From Streptococcus australis ATCC 700641 (GTDB taxonomy: Bacteria > Bacillota > Bacilli > Lactobacillales > Streptococcaceae), in assembly GCF_000186465.1 (NCBI RefSeq), contig NZ_GL636091.1:175531-239530 (forward strand): DNA of 64,000 nucleotides. The letters are read 5' to 3'. Shown here in pieces: positions 1 through 10,068 of this stretch. Under the pieces are notes generated by a model that saw only the letters and a list, made by a program, of their open reading frames with translations, was not told the DNA's origin and searched no databases. Each line of letters begins with the position of its first letter. Positions within the stretch are counted from its first letter, which is position 1. The position numbers were made by a program, and so were the translations under genes.

Positions 1-337
1 GGTGGTCACTATCTGGATGAGCAACCATTTCAACGATTTGCCCCACGACAAACTTAGGCTCCTTGTCATTAACCAAGACCTCTGCAAATCCTTCAGCTTG
101 TAATTCTTGATTGAGGCGTGCAACTTGCTCATCACTCAAGAAAAGTTGCCCCTTGCCGTCAAGGGCAAAGAAAGTCGAAGCCTCAAAAATATTCCAGGCC
201 ACTGTTTCTTGCTTGTCTTCACGGTAGACACGGGCTACTTTGCCTTTGCGCTCGACTGCTAACTTGGCATCCCCACTATTTTTCAAGGTGAGCATTAAGA
301 CATCACCGACTTGTTCTTTATTATAGGTTACAATCAT
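1..337 (-). CDS. ytpR: YtpR-family tRNA-binding domain protein (partial, 3' end outside window)
   Basis: The first 112 codons are visible; the gene runs off the left edge. The N-terminus reads MIVTYNKEQVGDVLMLTLKN, close to what I recall of streptococcal YtpR, a roughly 200-residue protein with an N-terminal domain followed by an EMAPII/PheT-like tRNA-binding OB fold. The visible part ends where that fold begins, with GQIVEMVAHPDSD. The start at 337 follows an AGGAG Shine-Dalgarno and lies 14 nt after the thioredoxin-like gene, so it is the last gene of a three-gene unit with DUF4651 and the thioredoxin. The cellular role of YtpR is poorly defined. Confidence 0.8.
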   Translation of the reverse strand, partial: MIVTYNKEQVGDVLMLTLKNSGDAKLAVERKGKVARVYREDKQETVAWNIFEASTFFALDGKGQLFLSDEQVARLNQELQAEGFAEVLVNDKEPKFVVGQIVEMVAHPDSDH

Positions 338-351
338 TCTTTCTCTTTCTC

Positions 352-669
352 CTACTTCAATCCTGCTAAAAATTCTGAAATCTGAGCCTTGGTTTTGCGA
401 TCACGATTGACGAAACGCCCCAGTTCCCGATCCTTGTCTAGGACCACTAAACTCGGAATGCCATAGATATCCCAAAGCTTAGCCAGGTCTAGATACTGGT
501 CTCGGTCAACCAAAATGAAGGTAAATTCAGGGTTTTCTGCTTCAATCTCTGGCAAAAAGGGCTGGATATACCGGCAATCGCCACACCAATCCGCTGAAAA
601 GAAGAAAACCTTCTTTCCTTCTTGCTCGACGTAGCGGGCTAATTCCTCTAAGGACTGTGGAATGATCAT
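352..669 (-). CDS. Thioredoxin-like protein (WCGDC active site)
   Basis: A 105-residue single-domain thioredoxin fold protein with the redox motif WCGDC at about residues 28-32 and the cis-proline loop GIPS near residue 71. No signal peptide or membrane segment is seen, so it should act in the cytoplasm as a small thiol-disulfide reductase. CGDC differs from the CGPC of housekeeping thioredoxin and is found in a streptococcal thioredoxin-like family. Its ATG overlaps the stop of the DUF4651 gene by 4 nt, and ytpR follows 14 nt downstream, so the three are probably co-transcribed. The physiological substrate is unknown. Confidence 0.85.
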   Translation of the reverse strand: MIIPQSLEELARYVEQEGKKVFFFSADWCGDCRYIQPFLPEIEAENPEFTFILVDRDQYLDLAKLWDIYGIPSLVVLDKDRELGRFVNRDRKTKAQISEFLAGLK

Positions 670-956
670 AGTTTTTCCTCTTCATACTGAAGGAGACCCT
701 CTTCATAGACAAAGCGATAGTGGCGCTCATCCTCAAATACGATCCCTCCTACCAAACGCTCTTCGCTTGATTCATAGAGTTCCACATAAAGGGTCGCAAT
801 CTTCCCCATATTCTCCATTTGCTCACGGACTTCTGCGACTAACTCTTCTTGCGTCCGTAGACGTTTTTGATCTTTGGCAATTTTATAGGCCCCAAGGGCA
901 AGAGCACTTGCACTAGCTGCTGCAAGGCTGGATAAAATGATTTTTTTAGCTTTCAT
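666..956 (-). CDS. DUF4651-type small membrane-anchored protein
   Basis: A 96-residue protein with an N-terminal hydrophobic stretch (residues about 5-25, IILSSLAAASASALALGAY) followed by a charged, partly coiled region and a short beta-rich tail. It resembles the streptococcal DUF4651 family, whose function is not known. It is the first gene of the operon with the thioredoxin-like protein and ytpR. The predicted transcription start lies within 1-3 nt of the ATG, so this mRNA may be leaderless or nearly so, although GAGGT sits directly before the ATG in the DNA. Confidence 0.75.
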   Translation of the reverse strand: MKAKKIILSSLAAASASALALGAYKIAKDQKRLRTQEELVAEVREQMENMGKIATLYVELYESSEERLVGGIVFEDERHYRFVYEEGLLQYEEEKL

Positions 957-963
957 ACCTCAT

Positions 964-992
964 ATTGTAACACAAAATACAAGCTGGGACAA
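964..992 (-). promoter_or_regulatory. Promoter of the DUF4651-thioredoxin-ytpR unit
   Basis: On the minus strand TTGTCC (987-992) and TACAAT (964-969) are separated by exactly 17 nt. The expected +1 is at about 957, one base before the start codon at 956. Confidence 0.6.
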
Positions 993-1070
993 CGAAGGAG
1001 AATAGTTCTCCCCATCATGACGATCTGCTTTCATTCCCGTCAACTGCCACTACCATCTCAACTAAAAAAG

Positions 1071-1079
1071 TGATAAAAT
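1071..1079 (+). promoter_or_regulatory. Extended -10 element of pepA
   Basis: TGATAAAAT (1071-1079) matches the TGnTATAAT extended -10 form common in streptococci. No clear -35 is visible. It lies 24 nt before the pepA ATG. Confidence 0.45.
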
Positions 1080-1102
1080 AACAATCAGAAAGAAGGTAAC
1101 TT

Positions 1103-2167
1103 ATGACTGATTTATTTTCTAAAATCAAAGAAGTAACAGAACTTCCTGCCATCTCTGGCCACGAAGCGCCTGTTCGCGATTATCTACGCAAACAGATCAC
1201 TCCACATGTGGATGAAGTGGTCACAGACGGCTTGGGAAGTATTTTTGGGGTATGCCACTCAGAAGTGGCTGATGCTCCTCGCATCATGGTCGCAGGCCAT
1301 ATGGATGAAGTTGGCTTTATGGTCAGTGAGATCAAGGCAGACGGCACCTTCCGCGTGGTGGAAATCGGTGGTTGGAACCCTATGGTGGTCAGCAGCCAAC
1401 GTTTCACCCTTTTGACCCGCGATGGCCATTCCTACCCTGTCATTTCTGGATCTGTTCCTCCGCATTTGACACGGGGCGCAAACGGTCCTGCCCTTCCCGC
1501 AATCGGAGATATTGTCTTTGATGGTGGCTTTGCCAACAAAGAAGAAGCTGAGAGCTTTGGGATCCGTCCAGGTGACACCTTGGTCCCTGAAAGCACTGCA
1601 ATCTTAACAGCCAATCAGAAAAACATCATCTCCAAAGCTTGGGACAACCGTTATGGGGTCTTGATGGTCAGCGAATTGGCACAAGCCCTCTCTGGACAAG
1701 CCCTAGCAAACGAGCTCTATGTCGGAGCAACTGTCCAAGAAGAAGTCGGACTGCGCGGTGCAGGGACTTCTGTGACCAAGTTTGATCCGGAAATCTTCCT
1801 AGCTGTTGACTGTTCTCCCGCTGCAGATGTCTACGGAGGCCAAGGAGCCATCGGCGAGGGAACCCTCCTTCGCATCTTTGACCCAGGTCACCTCATGTTG
1901 CCAAATATGAAGGACTTCCTCCTCACCACCGCTGAAGAAGCCGGCATCAAGTACCAATACTACTGTGGAAAAGGCGGAACGGATGCTGGAGTAGCCCACT
2001 TACGAAGCGGTGGAGTGCCATCTACTACCATCGGAGTCTGCGCACGCTACATCCACTCCCACCAGACCCTTTACGCTATGGATGACTTCCTTCAAGCCCA
2101 AGCCTTCCTTCAAGCCTTGGTCAAAAAATTGGATCGTTCAACCGTTGATTTAATTAAGAATTATTAA
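1103..2167 (+). CDS. pepA: Glutamyl aminopeptidase PepA (M42 family)
   Basis: A 354-residue M42 metallo-aminopeptidase that releases N-terminal Glu/Asp residues from peptides in the cytoplasm. The di-metal site is visible: GHMDEVG near residue 67, KAWDNRYG near 182, the catalytic and metal pair QEEVGLRGA near 214, VDCSPAAD near 236, and the C-terminal HSHQT around 320. The length fits the family, which forms large tetrahedral oligomers. The ATG is preceded by AGAAGGT. It is a single gene, transcribed away from the DUF4651 operon and closed by an intrinsic terminator at 2191-2214. Confidence 0.92.
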   Translation: MTDLFSKIKEVTELPAISGHEAPVRDYLRKQITPHVDEVVTDGLGSIFGVCHSEVADAPRIMVAGHMDEVGFMVSEIKADGTFRVVEIGGWNPMVVSSQRFTLLTRDGHSYPVISGSVPPHLTRGANGPALPAIGDIVFDGGFANKEEAESFGIRPGDTLVPESTAILTANQKNIISKAWDNRYGVLMVSELAQALSGQALANELYVGATVQEEVGLRGAGTSVTKFDPEIFLAVDCSPAADVYGGQGAIGEGTLLRIFDPGHLMLPNMKDFLLTTAEEAGIKYQYYCGKGGTDAGVAHLRSGGVPSTTIGVCARYIHSHQTLYAMDDFLQAQAFLQALVKKLDRSTVDLIKNY

Positions 2168-2190
2168 TATTTTTCCAAAATAATTCTTTT

Positions 2191-2214
2191 AAACCCCCAT
2201 TTTGGGGTTTTTTT
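2191..2214 (+). terminator. Intrinsic terminator after pepA
   Basis: AAACCCC and GGGGTTT form a hairpin followed by a T run. The extended -10 of the next gene begins directly at its end. Confidence 0.8.
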
Positions 2215-2222
2215 GATATAAT
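2214..2222 (+). promoter_or_regulatory. Extended -10 promoter of the DUF1846 gene
   Basis: TGATATAAT (2214-2222) is a perfect extended -10. The expected +1 is at about 2229, giving a leader of about 97 nt. The -35 region overlaps the pepA terminator and has no good match. Confidence 0.65.
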
Positions 2223-2229
2223 ACTGAAT

Positions 2230-2325
2230 GAATATTGCAACGGGTGTTCTTTTGCACTCCCCTTTCCCTATGTGAAAGGCGGAGCACCGCTAAAGATCAC
2301 CCTCGCTTCTTTATTGGAGGTTTAA
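2230..2325 (+). promoter_or_regulatory. Structured 5' leader RNA upstream of DUF1846 (unassigned)
   Basis: Between promoter and start codon the sequence can fold into nested helices: CCTTTC/GAAAGG around a short loop near 2261-2279, GCGG-AGCA-CCGC near 2280-2291, and an outer GGGTG/CACCC closing pair (near 2241-2245 and 2298-2302). The Shine-Dalgarno TTGGAGG lies just downstream. I could not assign it to a riboswitch class I know. It is a candidate cis-regulatory RNA. Confidence 0.4.
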
Positions 2326-3810
2326 ATGAAGAAACAAGCTTTTAGTTCCGAAAAGTATTTGAATTTGCAACGCGATCACATCCTCGAGCGCATCAACCAA
2401 TTTGATGGCAAGCTCTACCTAGAGTTTGGAGGAAAAATGTTGGAAGATTTCCATGCAGCTCGTGTCCTTCCTGGTTATGAACCAGATAACAAAATTAAGC
2501 TTCTCCAAGAACTTCGTGACCAAGTGGAGATTGTGATTGCTATTAATGCCAATAACATTGAGCATTCAAAAGCGCGTGGTGACCTAGGAATCTCTTATGA
2601 CCAAGAGGTCTTCCGCTTGATTGATAAATTCAATGAATTGGGCATCTATGTCGGCTCTGTCGTCATCACTCAATATGCTGGTCAACCAGCTGCAGACCTT
2701 TTCCGCAAACAGTTGGAAAAGAACGGTATCGCCTCTTACCTCCACTACCCAATCAAGGGCTACCCAACGGATATGGACCACATCATTTCTCCTGAGGGAA
2801 TGGGGAAAAACGACTACATTCAAACTAGCCGTAATCTCGTTGTCGTGACAGCTCCTGGTCCTGGTTCTGGTAAATTGGCGACTTGTATGTCCAACATGTA
2901 CCATGACCAATTAAATGGCATCAAATCTGGTTATGCTAAATTTGAAACCTTCCCAGTTTGGAACCTGCCTTTGCATCACCCAGTGAATTTGGCCTATGAA
3001 GCTGCTACTGCAGACCTTGACGATGTCAATATGATTGACCCATTCCACCTCCAAACCTATGGCGAAACAACGGTCAACTACAACCGGGATATCGAAATCT
3101 TCCCTGTCTTGAAGCGGATGTTGGAACGCATCCTTGGAGAATCTCCTTACGCTTCCCCAACAGATATGGGTGTGAACATGGTCGGCTTTGCCATCGTGGA
3201 CAATGACGCAGCGATTGAAGCCTCTAAGCAAGAAATTATCCGCCGTTACTACCAAACCATTCTAGATGTGAAGGCAGAGCGTGTCGGAAACGGAGCTATT
3301 AAGAAAATTGAACTCTTGATGAATGACTTAGGCATTTCACCAAAAGACCGCCAAGTCACCGTCCTTGCCCGTCAAAAAGAGGAAGAAACCGGTGAACCTG
3401 CCTTGGCACTGGAATTGCCGAACGGAGAAACCGTGACAGGTAAGACTTCTGACTTATTTGGTCCAACGGCAGCTGTTCTCATCAACGCCATCAAGAAATT
3501 GGCCCATATTGATAAAGAAACCAAGTTGATTGAGCCAGAATATGTGAAACCAATCCAAGGCTTGAAGATCAACCACTTGGGCAGTCGCAACCCTCGCCTC
3601 CACTCAAATGAAATCCTCATCGCCCTCGCCATTACCGCCATGAACCATCCAGAGGCAAATCTTGCCATGCAAGAATTGGGTCGATTGAAAGGGAGCGAAG
3701 CCCATTCAACAGTCATGTTGACAGACGAAGATAAGAACGTTCTTCGCAAACTGGGCATTCATGTGACCATGGATCCAGTTTACCAATACGATCGCTTGTA
3801 CCGCAAATAA
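2326..3810 (+). CDS. DUF1846 family protein
   Basis: A 494-residue cytoplasmic protein of the DUF1846 family (full family length), starting [19 protein letters not shown] with a strong GGAGG ribosome site. The family has solved structures with a Rossmann-like core but no firmly established reaction. Visible features are the glycine-rich [13 protein letters not shown] near residue 173 and [11 protein letters not shown] near 286. It is monocistronic: an extended -10 and structured leader lie upstream and a long-stem terminator downstream. The leader suggests the gene answers to a metabolite or translation signal, but this is inference. Confidence 0.88.
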   Translation: MKKQAFSSEKYLNLQRDHILERINQFDGKLYLEFGGKMLEDFHAARVLPGYEPDNKIKLLQELRDQVEIVIAINANNIEHSKARGDLGISYDQEVFRLIDKFNELGIYVGSVVITQYAGQPAADLFRKQLEKNGIASYLHYPIKGYPTDMDHIISPEGMGKNDYIQTSRNLVVVTAPGPGSGKLATCMSNMYHDQLNGIKSGYAKFETFPVWNLPLHHPVNLAYEAATADLDDVNMIDPFHLQTYGETTVNYNRDIEIFPVLKRMLERILGESPYASPTDMGVNMVGFAIVDNDAAIEASKQEIIRRYYQTILDVKAERVGNGAIKKIELLMNDLGISPKDRQVTVLARQKEEETGEPALALELPNGETVTGKTSDLFGPTAAVLINAIKKLAHIDKETKLIEPEYVKPIQGLKINHLGSRNPRLHSNEILIALAITAMNHPEANLAMQELGRLKGSEAHSTVMLTDEDKNVLRKLGIHVTMDPVYQYDRLYRK

Positions 3811-3850
3811 AGAAAGGCAAGGCTAGACCGTTGGTCCTAGCTCCATATAC

Positions 3851-3897
3851 AAAAAATCCCCTGAGTGCCTGAACCAGTTGGCACCCAGGGGATTTTT
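3851..3897. terminator. Long-stem terminator between DUF1846 and the 51-residue gene
   Basis: AAAAATCCCCTGaGTGCC pairs with GGCACcCAGGGGATTTTT. A/T runs on both sides mean it could stop both the plus-strand DUF1846 transcript and the converging minus-strand gene. Confidence 0.85.
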
Positions 3898-3919
3898 CAT
3901 AGTTTAATTGGATGGAGAG

Positions 3920-4075
3920 TTACCTCTCCTTAAAAAGATAGAGGCCCACAATCAGTATCGGGACAAGGAGAAGGGGATACGCTTCTTTTGGCAGTAAGTC
4001 CGTTTCCAAACTCAACCAAAGGAAAAAAACAGCCAAGACAATCGCGATCAACCATTTTACAAGATAAGATTTCAT
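3920..4075 (-). CDS. Small membrane protein, 51 residues
   Basis: A short ORF reading MKSYLVKWLIAIVLAVFFLW and ending FKER, with two hydrophobic segments (about residues 5-22 and 32-48) joined by the polar turn ETDLLPKEAY. It starts at an ATG preceded by GGTGG and lies behind an excellent promoter (TTGACA, 17 nt, TATACT at 4108-4136). It ends just before the bidirectional terminator at 3851-3897, so it forms its own transcript. I do not recognise the family; a hairpin membrane protein is the only supportable description. Good promoter, ribosome site and terminator make it likely to be real. Confidence 0.65.
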   Translation of the reverse strand: MKSYLVKWLIAIVLAVFFLWLSLETDLLPKEAYPLLLVPILIVGLYLFKER

Positions 4076-4107
4076 GACGCCCACCTACCCCTAATCTATT
4101 TATGCAT

Positions 4108-4136
4108 AGTATACTCCTGCTCAGTCAACCTGTCAA
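4108..4136 (-). promoter_or_regulatory. Consensus promoter of the 51-residue membrane protein gene
   Basis: Minus strand: TTGACA (4131-4136), 17-nt spacer, TATACT (4108-4113). It lies immediately downstream of the folate operon terminator, so the small gene is uncoupled from that operon. Confidence 0.8.
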
Positions 4137-4173
4137 GGTAAAAAAGGTAGTTGACCTAAGGGTCAACTACCTT
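4137..4173 (-). terminator. Terminator of the folate operon
   Basis: A perfect 13-bp stem (AAGGTAGTTGACC with GGTCAACTACCTT) around a 4-nt loop is followed on the minus strand by a T run. The stem begins inside the folBK stop codon. Confidence 0.9.
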
Positions 4174-4990
4174 ATGTTTCTTTCACAGCCTCCCACAGTT
4201 GTCGGATCTGTTTTCTTTGGACAGGATCCACAAAGTAAGGAGCAATTTCATTCAAGGATTCTAGGACAAATGCCCGTTCTGCCACATACGGATGAGGGAG
4301 AATCAAATCTGGACTATAGAGGATCAAATCCTCCATATAAAGGAGATCCAAATCGATGACCCGTGGTCCCCATTTGATCTCACGAATCCGGCCCATTTCT
4401 AGTTCGATTCCTAGCAAGGTCTCAATCAAGTCTTGGGGCGTAAACCAAGTTTCGACCTCTACGACTTGGTTGAGGAAGCTATCCTGCTCGACCCCTCCCC
4501 AAGGTGCTGTCTCAATCTGAGAAGAGGTTTGGAGAATCGTAAGCCCCTTTTCTTCTAGTCTAGATACAGCCGTCTCCAACTGTTGTCCCTTATCGCCCAT
4601 ATTGGTTCCCAGACCAATAAAGGCTCGTCTTTTTTCTCGTTCAATCGTGACCGAACAAGTATCCAAAGGTAGAGGAACTGGCGCCCAAGGTTTTTTCAGC
4701 TCCAGTCGAGCCTTTTTGACAAAGTCATAGGTTGCAAAAATCTTCTCCACAAGCTGAAAAGCTACTGTCTCAATCAAATCAATTTTCTCAGCTTGAACCC
4801 AATTTGTCAGTTGCTCTGCTAAGATTCCATAATGGATTGAAGCCGTCAAATCGCCCGTCCGAGCAGACTTTGTCATCTCATAATCGACACAGACATCCAG
4901 GACAAAGCGTTGCCCCAATTCCTTTTCAGCGGAAAACACACCATGATAAGCATAAATTTCCAAATCTTTGATCCGTAATTGATCCACCAT
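4172..4990 (-). CDS. folK: Bifunctional dihydroneopterin aldolase / HPPK (FolB-FolK, SulD type)
   Basis: A fusion enzyme performing two successive folate steps: dihydroneopterin to 6-hydroxymethyl-dihydropterin (residues about 1-118, with the aldolase start [19 protein letters not shown]), then pyrophosphorylation of that product (residues about 122-270, [10 protein letters not shown] and the HPPK signature [11 protein letters not shown]). The same fusion is known as SulD in pneumococcus. I chose the ATG at 4990 ([11 protein letters not shown]), which matches my recollection of the SulD N-terminus and has GAGGTGACG before it; a GTG at 4996 is an alternative. It is the last gene of folP-folC-folE-folBK. 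Confidence 0.93.
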   Translation of the reverse strand: MVDQLRIKDLEIYAYHGVFSAEKELGQRFVLDVCVDYEMTKSARTGDLTASIHYGILAEQLTNWVQAEKIDLIETVAFQLVEKIFATYDFVKKARLELKKPWAPVPLPLDTCSVTIEREKRRAFIGLGTNMGDKGQQLETAVSRLEEKGLTILQTSSQIETAPWGGVEQDSFLNQVVEVETWFTPQDLIETLLGIELEMGRIREIKWGPRVIDLDLLYMEDLILYSPDLILPHPYVAERAFVLESLNEIAPYFVDPVQRKQIRQLWEAVKET

Positions 4991-5013
4991 CGTCACCTCA
5001 GTTTATCTAGGGA

Positions 5014-5568
5014 TTAGTGTCCCATTAGTTTATAGGCTTCGTTTTTCAGGTCTTTATCTGTCTCTAACAAGCCACGCGCTGCTGTCGTTACAGTAGCTGT
5101 CCCTGGTTTGCGTACCCCACGCATGTTCATGCACATGTGCTCTGCTTCCACCCAGACAAGGGCTCCCTGCGCTCCCAGATACTCCATCAAGGCATCCGCG
5201 ATTTCCACTGTCAAGCGCTCCTGGATTTGAGGCTTTTTGGCGTACACTTCCACTGTCCGAGCTAGCTTAGAGAGGCCCGCTACGCGCCCATTTGGGATAT
5301 AGGCAATGTGGACCTTGCCATAGAAGGGCAAGAAATGGTGTTCACACATCGAGTGGAAGAAGATATCCTTTTCTACCACCATATTGTTGTCCACAATCTC
5401 AAAAGATTTTGATAGGTGGACTTCCGCAGTTTGGTTGAGACCTGCAAAAATCTCTTGGTACATCTTGGCAATGCGTTCTGGTGTTTCTTGCAAGCCCTCA
5501 CGGCTTCCGTCTTCACCGACTGCGTCGATAATCATCTTCACGGCTTCTTGAATTTTCTTTGTATCCAT
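5014..5568 (-). CDS. folE: GTP cyclohydrolase I
   Basis: A 184-residue enzyme that opens and recyclises GTP to 7,8-dihydroneopterin triphosphate, the first step of folate synthesis. The zinc ligands and active site are seen in [17 protein letters not shown] near residue 73 and in [12 protein letters not shown] near 143. Length and motifs are those of the FolE type I family. AGGAGATAAC precedes the ATG and overlaps the end of folC by translational coupling (1-nt gap). In pneumococcus the equivalent gene is sulC. Confidence 0.95.
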   Translation of the reverse strand: MDTKKIQEAVKMIIDAVGEDGSREGLQETPERIAKMYQEIFAGLNQTAEVHLSKSFEIVDNNMVVEKDIFFHSMCEHHFLPFYGKVHIAYIPNGRVAGLSKLARTVEVYAKKPQIQERLTVEIADALMEYLGAQGALVWVEAEHMCMNMRGVRKPGTATVTTAARGLLETDKDLKNEAYKLMGH

Positions 5569-5569
5569 G

Positions 5570-6874
5570 TTATCTCCTACTGATTTCTTCGATTAGAAAG
5601 GCTCTCACCTGAGCCAAAAAGTACAAGGATCCCGTCACTAAGAGGAGATCAGATTGTTGCAATTTTCTTTCTAGATATTGGGTTAAAAACACCTTCCATT
5701 CTTGATAAGGCAGGCCTTTTTGATGGGCTATTTCCTGCATGTCTCTCACGGAATAGGCGCGTGAATCCTCAAAGGTCGTCAAGGTTAATTGACTCTTTTC
5801 CAATCCGCTCCATAGTTCTAGCATCTCCTCAATCGCCTTAGTCTGGATACAGGTAAACAAGACTTGTTTGTCCAACTGTCCATACCGTTCTTTTATGGTG
5901 GCTACAAGAGGGGCTACTGCATGCGGATTATGGGCGCCATCTAGAATGATGAGGGGCTGGGTCGAAATAACCTCTAGGCGTCCCGGCCACTGGACCCCTT
6001 CCCAAGCTTGGAGGATTTCTTCTCGGCTTAAGAAAGAGAGCCCCTTTTCTTGACAGAAGGTATCGCAGAGAGCCAGAGCCAGTCCAGCATTGTCGACTTG
6101 ATGAAGTCCCAAGAGCCCTGTCTTTAGTTGCATTTCTTCCCGATACTGGCTCTGATAGCCAAAAACTTCCCCGTCTGCCAGTGACTCTTGGTAGCTAACT
6201 AAAAAGTCCTGACCTAACAGCTCTACTGGTGCCGATAAGCAGTTCGCCCGCTGCACAATGACTTCTTGGGCTTCCAGTTCCATCCGGCCTAGCAAGACCG
6301 GAATCTTTTCCTTGATGATTCCCGCCTTCTCTTGAGCAATGGAGGCCAAATCCGGCCCTAAGAGAGCCACATGGTCCAAGCCAATCGTCGTGATGGCTGT
6401 CAAAATAGGCTGACAAACATTGGTACTATCGAGACGACCACCCATGCCCACTTCCAAAATGACCACATCCGGCTTTTCTGCTGCAAAATAATCAAAAGCC
6501 AGGACGGTCAGCAACTCGAACTCGGTCAAGCCCAGCAAGGTCTGATCAGAACTGTTTTTTGCAAGTAAGTCCTGATAGAGGGACAGATAAGTTTCTAAAT
6601 CCTGATCTGAGATGGGAAGCCCATTAATACTGATTTGCTCATGAAAGGAAACTAGATAGGGGGAGGAGAAAACACCAACCCGCAACCCTTTCGCCTCTAG
6701 TAAAGACCGTAAATGGGCTAGGGTCGATCCTTTTCCATTGGTCCCAGCTAGATGGATTACAGGACAGGCTAAGTGTGGGTTTCCCCTCAAGGCCAGCAGG
6801 GCTTCCATTCGCTCCAAGCCAAAATGGGGCTCGGAAGAACGATAAGTAGCTAACCAACTGAGATCTACTGTCAT
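5570..6874 (-). CDS. folC: Dihydrofolate synthase / folylpolyglutamate synthase
   Basis: A 434-residue Mur-ligase-fold enzyme that adds glutamate to dihydropteroate and to reduced folates. The ATP P-loop GTNGKGS is at about residues 44-50, followed by the typical [15 protein letters not shown] segment, and the C-terminal domain starts after the linker near residue 300 (LDGAHNP). The length is usual for the family. It is the second gene of the operon (sulB in pneumococcus), between folP and folE, with a GAGAAGAG ribosome site. Confidence 0.93.
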   Translation of the reverse strand: MTVDLSWLATYRSSEPHFGLERMEALLALRGNPHLACPVIHLAGTNGKGSTLAHLRSLLEAKGLRVGVFSSPYLVSFHEQISINGLPISDQDLETYLSLYQDLLAKNSSDQTLLGLTEFELLTVLAFDYFAAEKPDVVILEVGMGGRLDSTNVCQPILTAITTIGLDHVALLGPDLASIAQEKAGIIKEKIPVLLGRMELEAQEVIVQRANCLSAPVELLGQDFLVSYQESLADGEVFGYQSQYREEMQLKTGLLGLHQVDNAGLALALCDTFCQEKGLSFLSREEILQAWEGVQWPGRLEVISTQPLIILDGAHNPHAVAPLVATIKERYGQLDKQVLFTCIQTKAIEEMLELWSGLEKSQLTLTTFEDSRAYSVRDMQEIAHQKGLPYQEWKVFLTQYLERKLQQSDLLLVTGSLYFLAQVRAFLIEEISRR

Positions 6875-6890
6875 ATCTCTTCTCTTTTCT

Positions 6891-8002
<1,112 letters not shown>

Positions 8003-8006
8003 TATT

Positions 8007-8696
8007 TTAAGCGGGAAGAAAAGAAACCAGAATAGTTATCAGAAAGGCAAAAGCATTCATGGTAAAGTGCAATAAAATCGAATATTCTACTCGTTTGTAG
8101 CGGTAGGCAACCCAAGTCAAGATGAGGGACATGCCCCCATAGATAATCCAGGAACCAAGATTACTTGGTGTATGTAAATAGGCAAAAACAAGAGCCCCAA
8201 CCAAATAACCAATTTTTTCGTGCCCCTTAAAGATCAAGCGGGGAATCACAGCACGACAGATAATTTCTTCTCCTAAAGGTGCCACTACAACAATGAGCAA
8301 ACCCATTGCCAGCTGAGGGGCCAAGGAAGAAAGCCCCTGAATTGTTTCCTGATTGGCTGTAGTGGTCTCTCCTATATTCCGAAGCACTGTAGCCCCCACA
8401 ATATTATTTGCAAGTAGAAGCAAAAAATAAAGGAAATTTCGCCCAATATCTCTGCCTGTAATCCGTGAAAAATCTAGTGGATCAAGTGGACTCCATTTCA
8501 TAAACCACCAAAGCAAATAGACGAGGAGCATGGTAACCCCAAGGATCAGACTATTGATCGTCCAATTTGACCAAGCATTTTCAATCCCCAAGATCAAAGC
8601 GACCATGGGTAGTTGGGTTGCTAACAATAACGGTATTCCAATTAGTAACCACAGACCATTTGAAACCCATTTTTTCTCCATCCAATTTTCCATCAT
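8007..8696 (-). CDS. CPBP-family intramembrane metalloprotease
   Basis: A 229-residue polytopic membrane protein with about six hydrophobic segments and the CPBP (Abi/Rce1-like) motifs: EEIICR around residues 141-146, the downstream FAYLH (His ligand near 172), and HFTMN near 212-216. Members cleave within membranes; in streptococci some act on bacteriocin-related peptides, but no such peptide gene is seen nearby, so the substrate is unknown. Two adjacent ATGs (8696, 8693) follow GAGGTAAA. It is transcribed from its own good promoter (8725-8753), and the folP promoter overlaps its 3' end. Confidence 0.85.
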   Translation of the reverse strand: MMENWMEKKWVSNGLWLLIGIPLLLATQLPMVALILGIENAWSNWTINSLILGVTMLLVYLLWWFMKWSPLDPLDFSRITGRDIGRNFLYFLLLLANNIVGATVLRNIGETTTANQETIQGLSSLAPQLAMGLLIVVVAPLGEEIICRAVIPRLIFKGHEKIGYLVGALVFAYLHTPSNLGSWIIYGGMSLILTWVAYRYKRVEYSILLHFTMNAFAFLITILVSFLPA

Positions 8697-8724
8697 TTTA
8701 CCTCTATGTTCAAACTATTTTTCT

Positions 8725-8753
8725 AGTATACCATAGATATGTAAGCTCGGCAA
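8725..8753 (-). promoter_or_regulatory. Promoter of the CPBP protease gene
   Basis: TTGCCG (8748-8753), 17-nt spacer ending in TGG, TATACT (8725-8730): both a -35 and an extended -10. Confidence 0.7.
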
Positions 8754-8792
8754 GCCTGTTGTCTATAGAGCTCATCTAAATGGTTAGCAGAT

Positions 8793-8823
8793 GAAAAAGA
8801 GGGGCTAGAAAAGCCACCTCTTT
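8793..8823 (-). terminator. Terminator of ackA
   Basis: Minus strand AAAGAGGtGGCT pairs with AGCCcCTCTTT and is followed by TTTC. It lies about 20 nt after the ackA stop. Confidence 0.8.
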
Positions 8824-8841
8824 CTGCATGTTTCATTCATT

Positions 8842-10038
8842 TTATTGCTTATTTTTCAACCGTTCTACATCACGGGCAATGACTAACTCTTCATCTGTTG
8901 GGATTACCAAGACTCTCACTTTGGCATCTGGTGTTGAAATATCCCCTTCTGCACCAAAGACATTCTTTTCTGGATCCACATCACAGCCGAACCAAGTCAT
9001 CCCGTTAATGACTTGTCCACGGATTGTTTTAGAGTTTTCTCCGATACCAGCTGTAAAGATGATGGCGTCTGCTCCATTCAAGACAGCAAAGTATTGCCCG
9101 ATGTATTTCTTAATACGATCAACAAAAATATCGTTTGCTAAAAGTGCCTTATCATTCCCATTGCGCATGGCTTCGTGAATATCACGCATATCACTTGAAA
9201 ATTCAGATACTCCAAGAAGTCCTGATTCTCTGTTCAAGATACGACTAATGTCCTCCGGAGTCTTGAAGTCATCTGTATGTTCCATTAAATATGCGATGAT
9301 TGCTGGATCGATATCACCTGAGCGAGTTCCCATCATCACACCACCAAGTGGAGTGAATCCCATAGAAGTATCCACGGAGATCCCTTTATCTACTGCTGTA
9401 ATAGAAGCTCCATTCCCAATGTGACAAGTGATCAATTTCAACTCTTCGATTGGTTTCCCAAGAAGTTTAGCCGCTTCATGGGCTACATACTCATGGCTAG
9501 TCCCGTGAGCTCCATATTTACGAACCTTGTTTTCAGTGTAATATTTTGTCGGAAGAGGATAACGATAAGCTTTTTCAGGCATTGTTGTATGGAAAGAAGT
9601 GTCAAATACCACCACGCTAGTGATGTCTGGCAACAACTCTTTAAAGGCGCGAATTCCAGCAGCGTTTGCAGGGTTATGCAAAGGCGCTAATAAAGAAAGT
9701 TCTTCTACCTTTTGAAGCACTTCTTCATCTACAAGAGCAGACTCTTTGAAGTACTCACCACCTGCAACGACGCGGTGTCCTACTCCAGTGATTTCATCAT
9801 AGGAAGCAATAATATTAAAACGAATCAAATCATCTAGAAGGATTTTAACCGCTTGTGTGTGGTTCTCAATGTCTAAAACTTGTTTTTCTGCTCGACCATC
9901 AAATTTTACTGTGGAAATGGAATCTTTGAGTCCAATTCTCTCGATGAGCCCTTTTGCCAAAACTGTTTCTTCTGGCATTTGGTATAATTGCCATTTCAAA
10001 CTTGAACTACCTGCATTAATTGCAATTGTTTTCGTCAT
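8842..10038 (-). CDS. ackA: Acetate kinase
   Basis: A 398-residue acetokinase of the ASKHA fold converting acetyl phosphate and ADP to acetate and ATP, the energy-yielding end of mixed-acid metabolism and of pyruvate oxidase flux. Motifs: [15 protein letters not shown] at the N-terminus, TSFHTTMP near residue 150, the [11 protein letters not shown] phosphate loop near 206, and GIGENS near 331. AAAGAGGT precedes the ATG. It stands alone between its promoter with a cre-like site and a hairpin terminator, so it is probably controlled by CcpA. Confidence 0.96.
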   Translation of the reverse strand: MTKTIAINAGSSSLKWQLYQMPEETVLAKGLIERIGLKDSISTVKFDGRAEKQVLDIENHTQAVKILLDDLIRFNIIASYDEITGVGHRVVAGGEYFKESALVDEEVLQKVEELSLLAPLHNPANAAGIRAFKELLPDITSVVVFDTSFHTTMPEKAYRYPLPTKYYTENKVRKYGAHGTSHEYVAHEAAKLLGKPIEELKLITCHIGNGASITAVDKGISVDTSMGFTPLGGVMMGTRSGDIDPAIIAYLMEHTDDFKTPEDISRILNRESGLLGVSEFSSDMRDIHEAMRNGNDKALLANDIFVDRIKKYIGQYFAVLNGADAIIFTAGIGENSKTIRGQVINGMTWFGCDVDPEKNVFGAEGDISTPDAKVRVLVIPTDEELVIARDVERLKNKQ

Positions 10039-10049
10039 TTTTTTACCTC

Positions 10050-10063
10050 TTTAAGCGTTTTCA
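10050..10063 (-). promoter_or_regulatory. cre-like CcpA site at the ackA transcription start
   Basis: TGAAAACGCTTAAA on the minus strand matches the core of the catabolite-responsive element (TGWAANCGNT). It sits between the -10 (10069-10074) and the ribosome site, covering about +1 to +12. Confidence 0.55.
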
Positions 10064-10068
10064 CTCCT

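Noticed and set aside
2280..2296. preQ1-II riboswitch in the DUF1846 leader
   Set aside because: Only the small GCGG/CCGC hairpin and trailing TAAAG resemble it; the long first helix and the downstream queuosine transporter gene are missing.
4102..4359. 85-codon plus-strand ORF opposite folBK
   Set aside because: Shadow of folBK and its terminator on the opposite strand.
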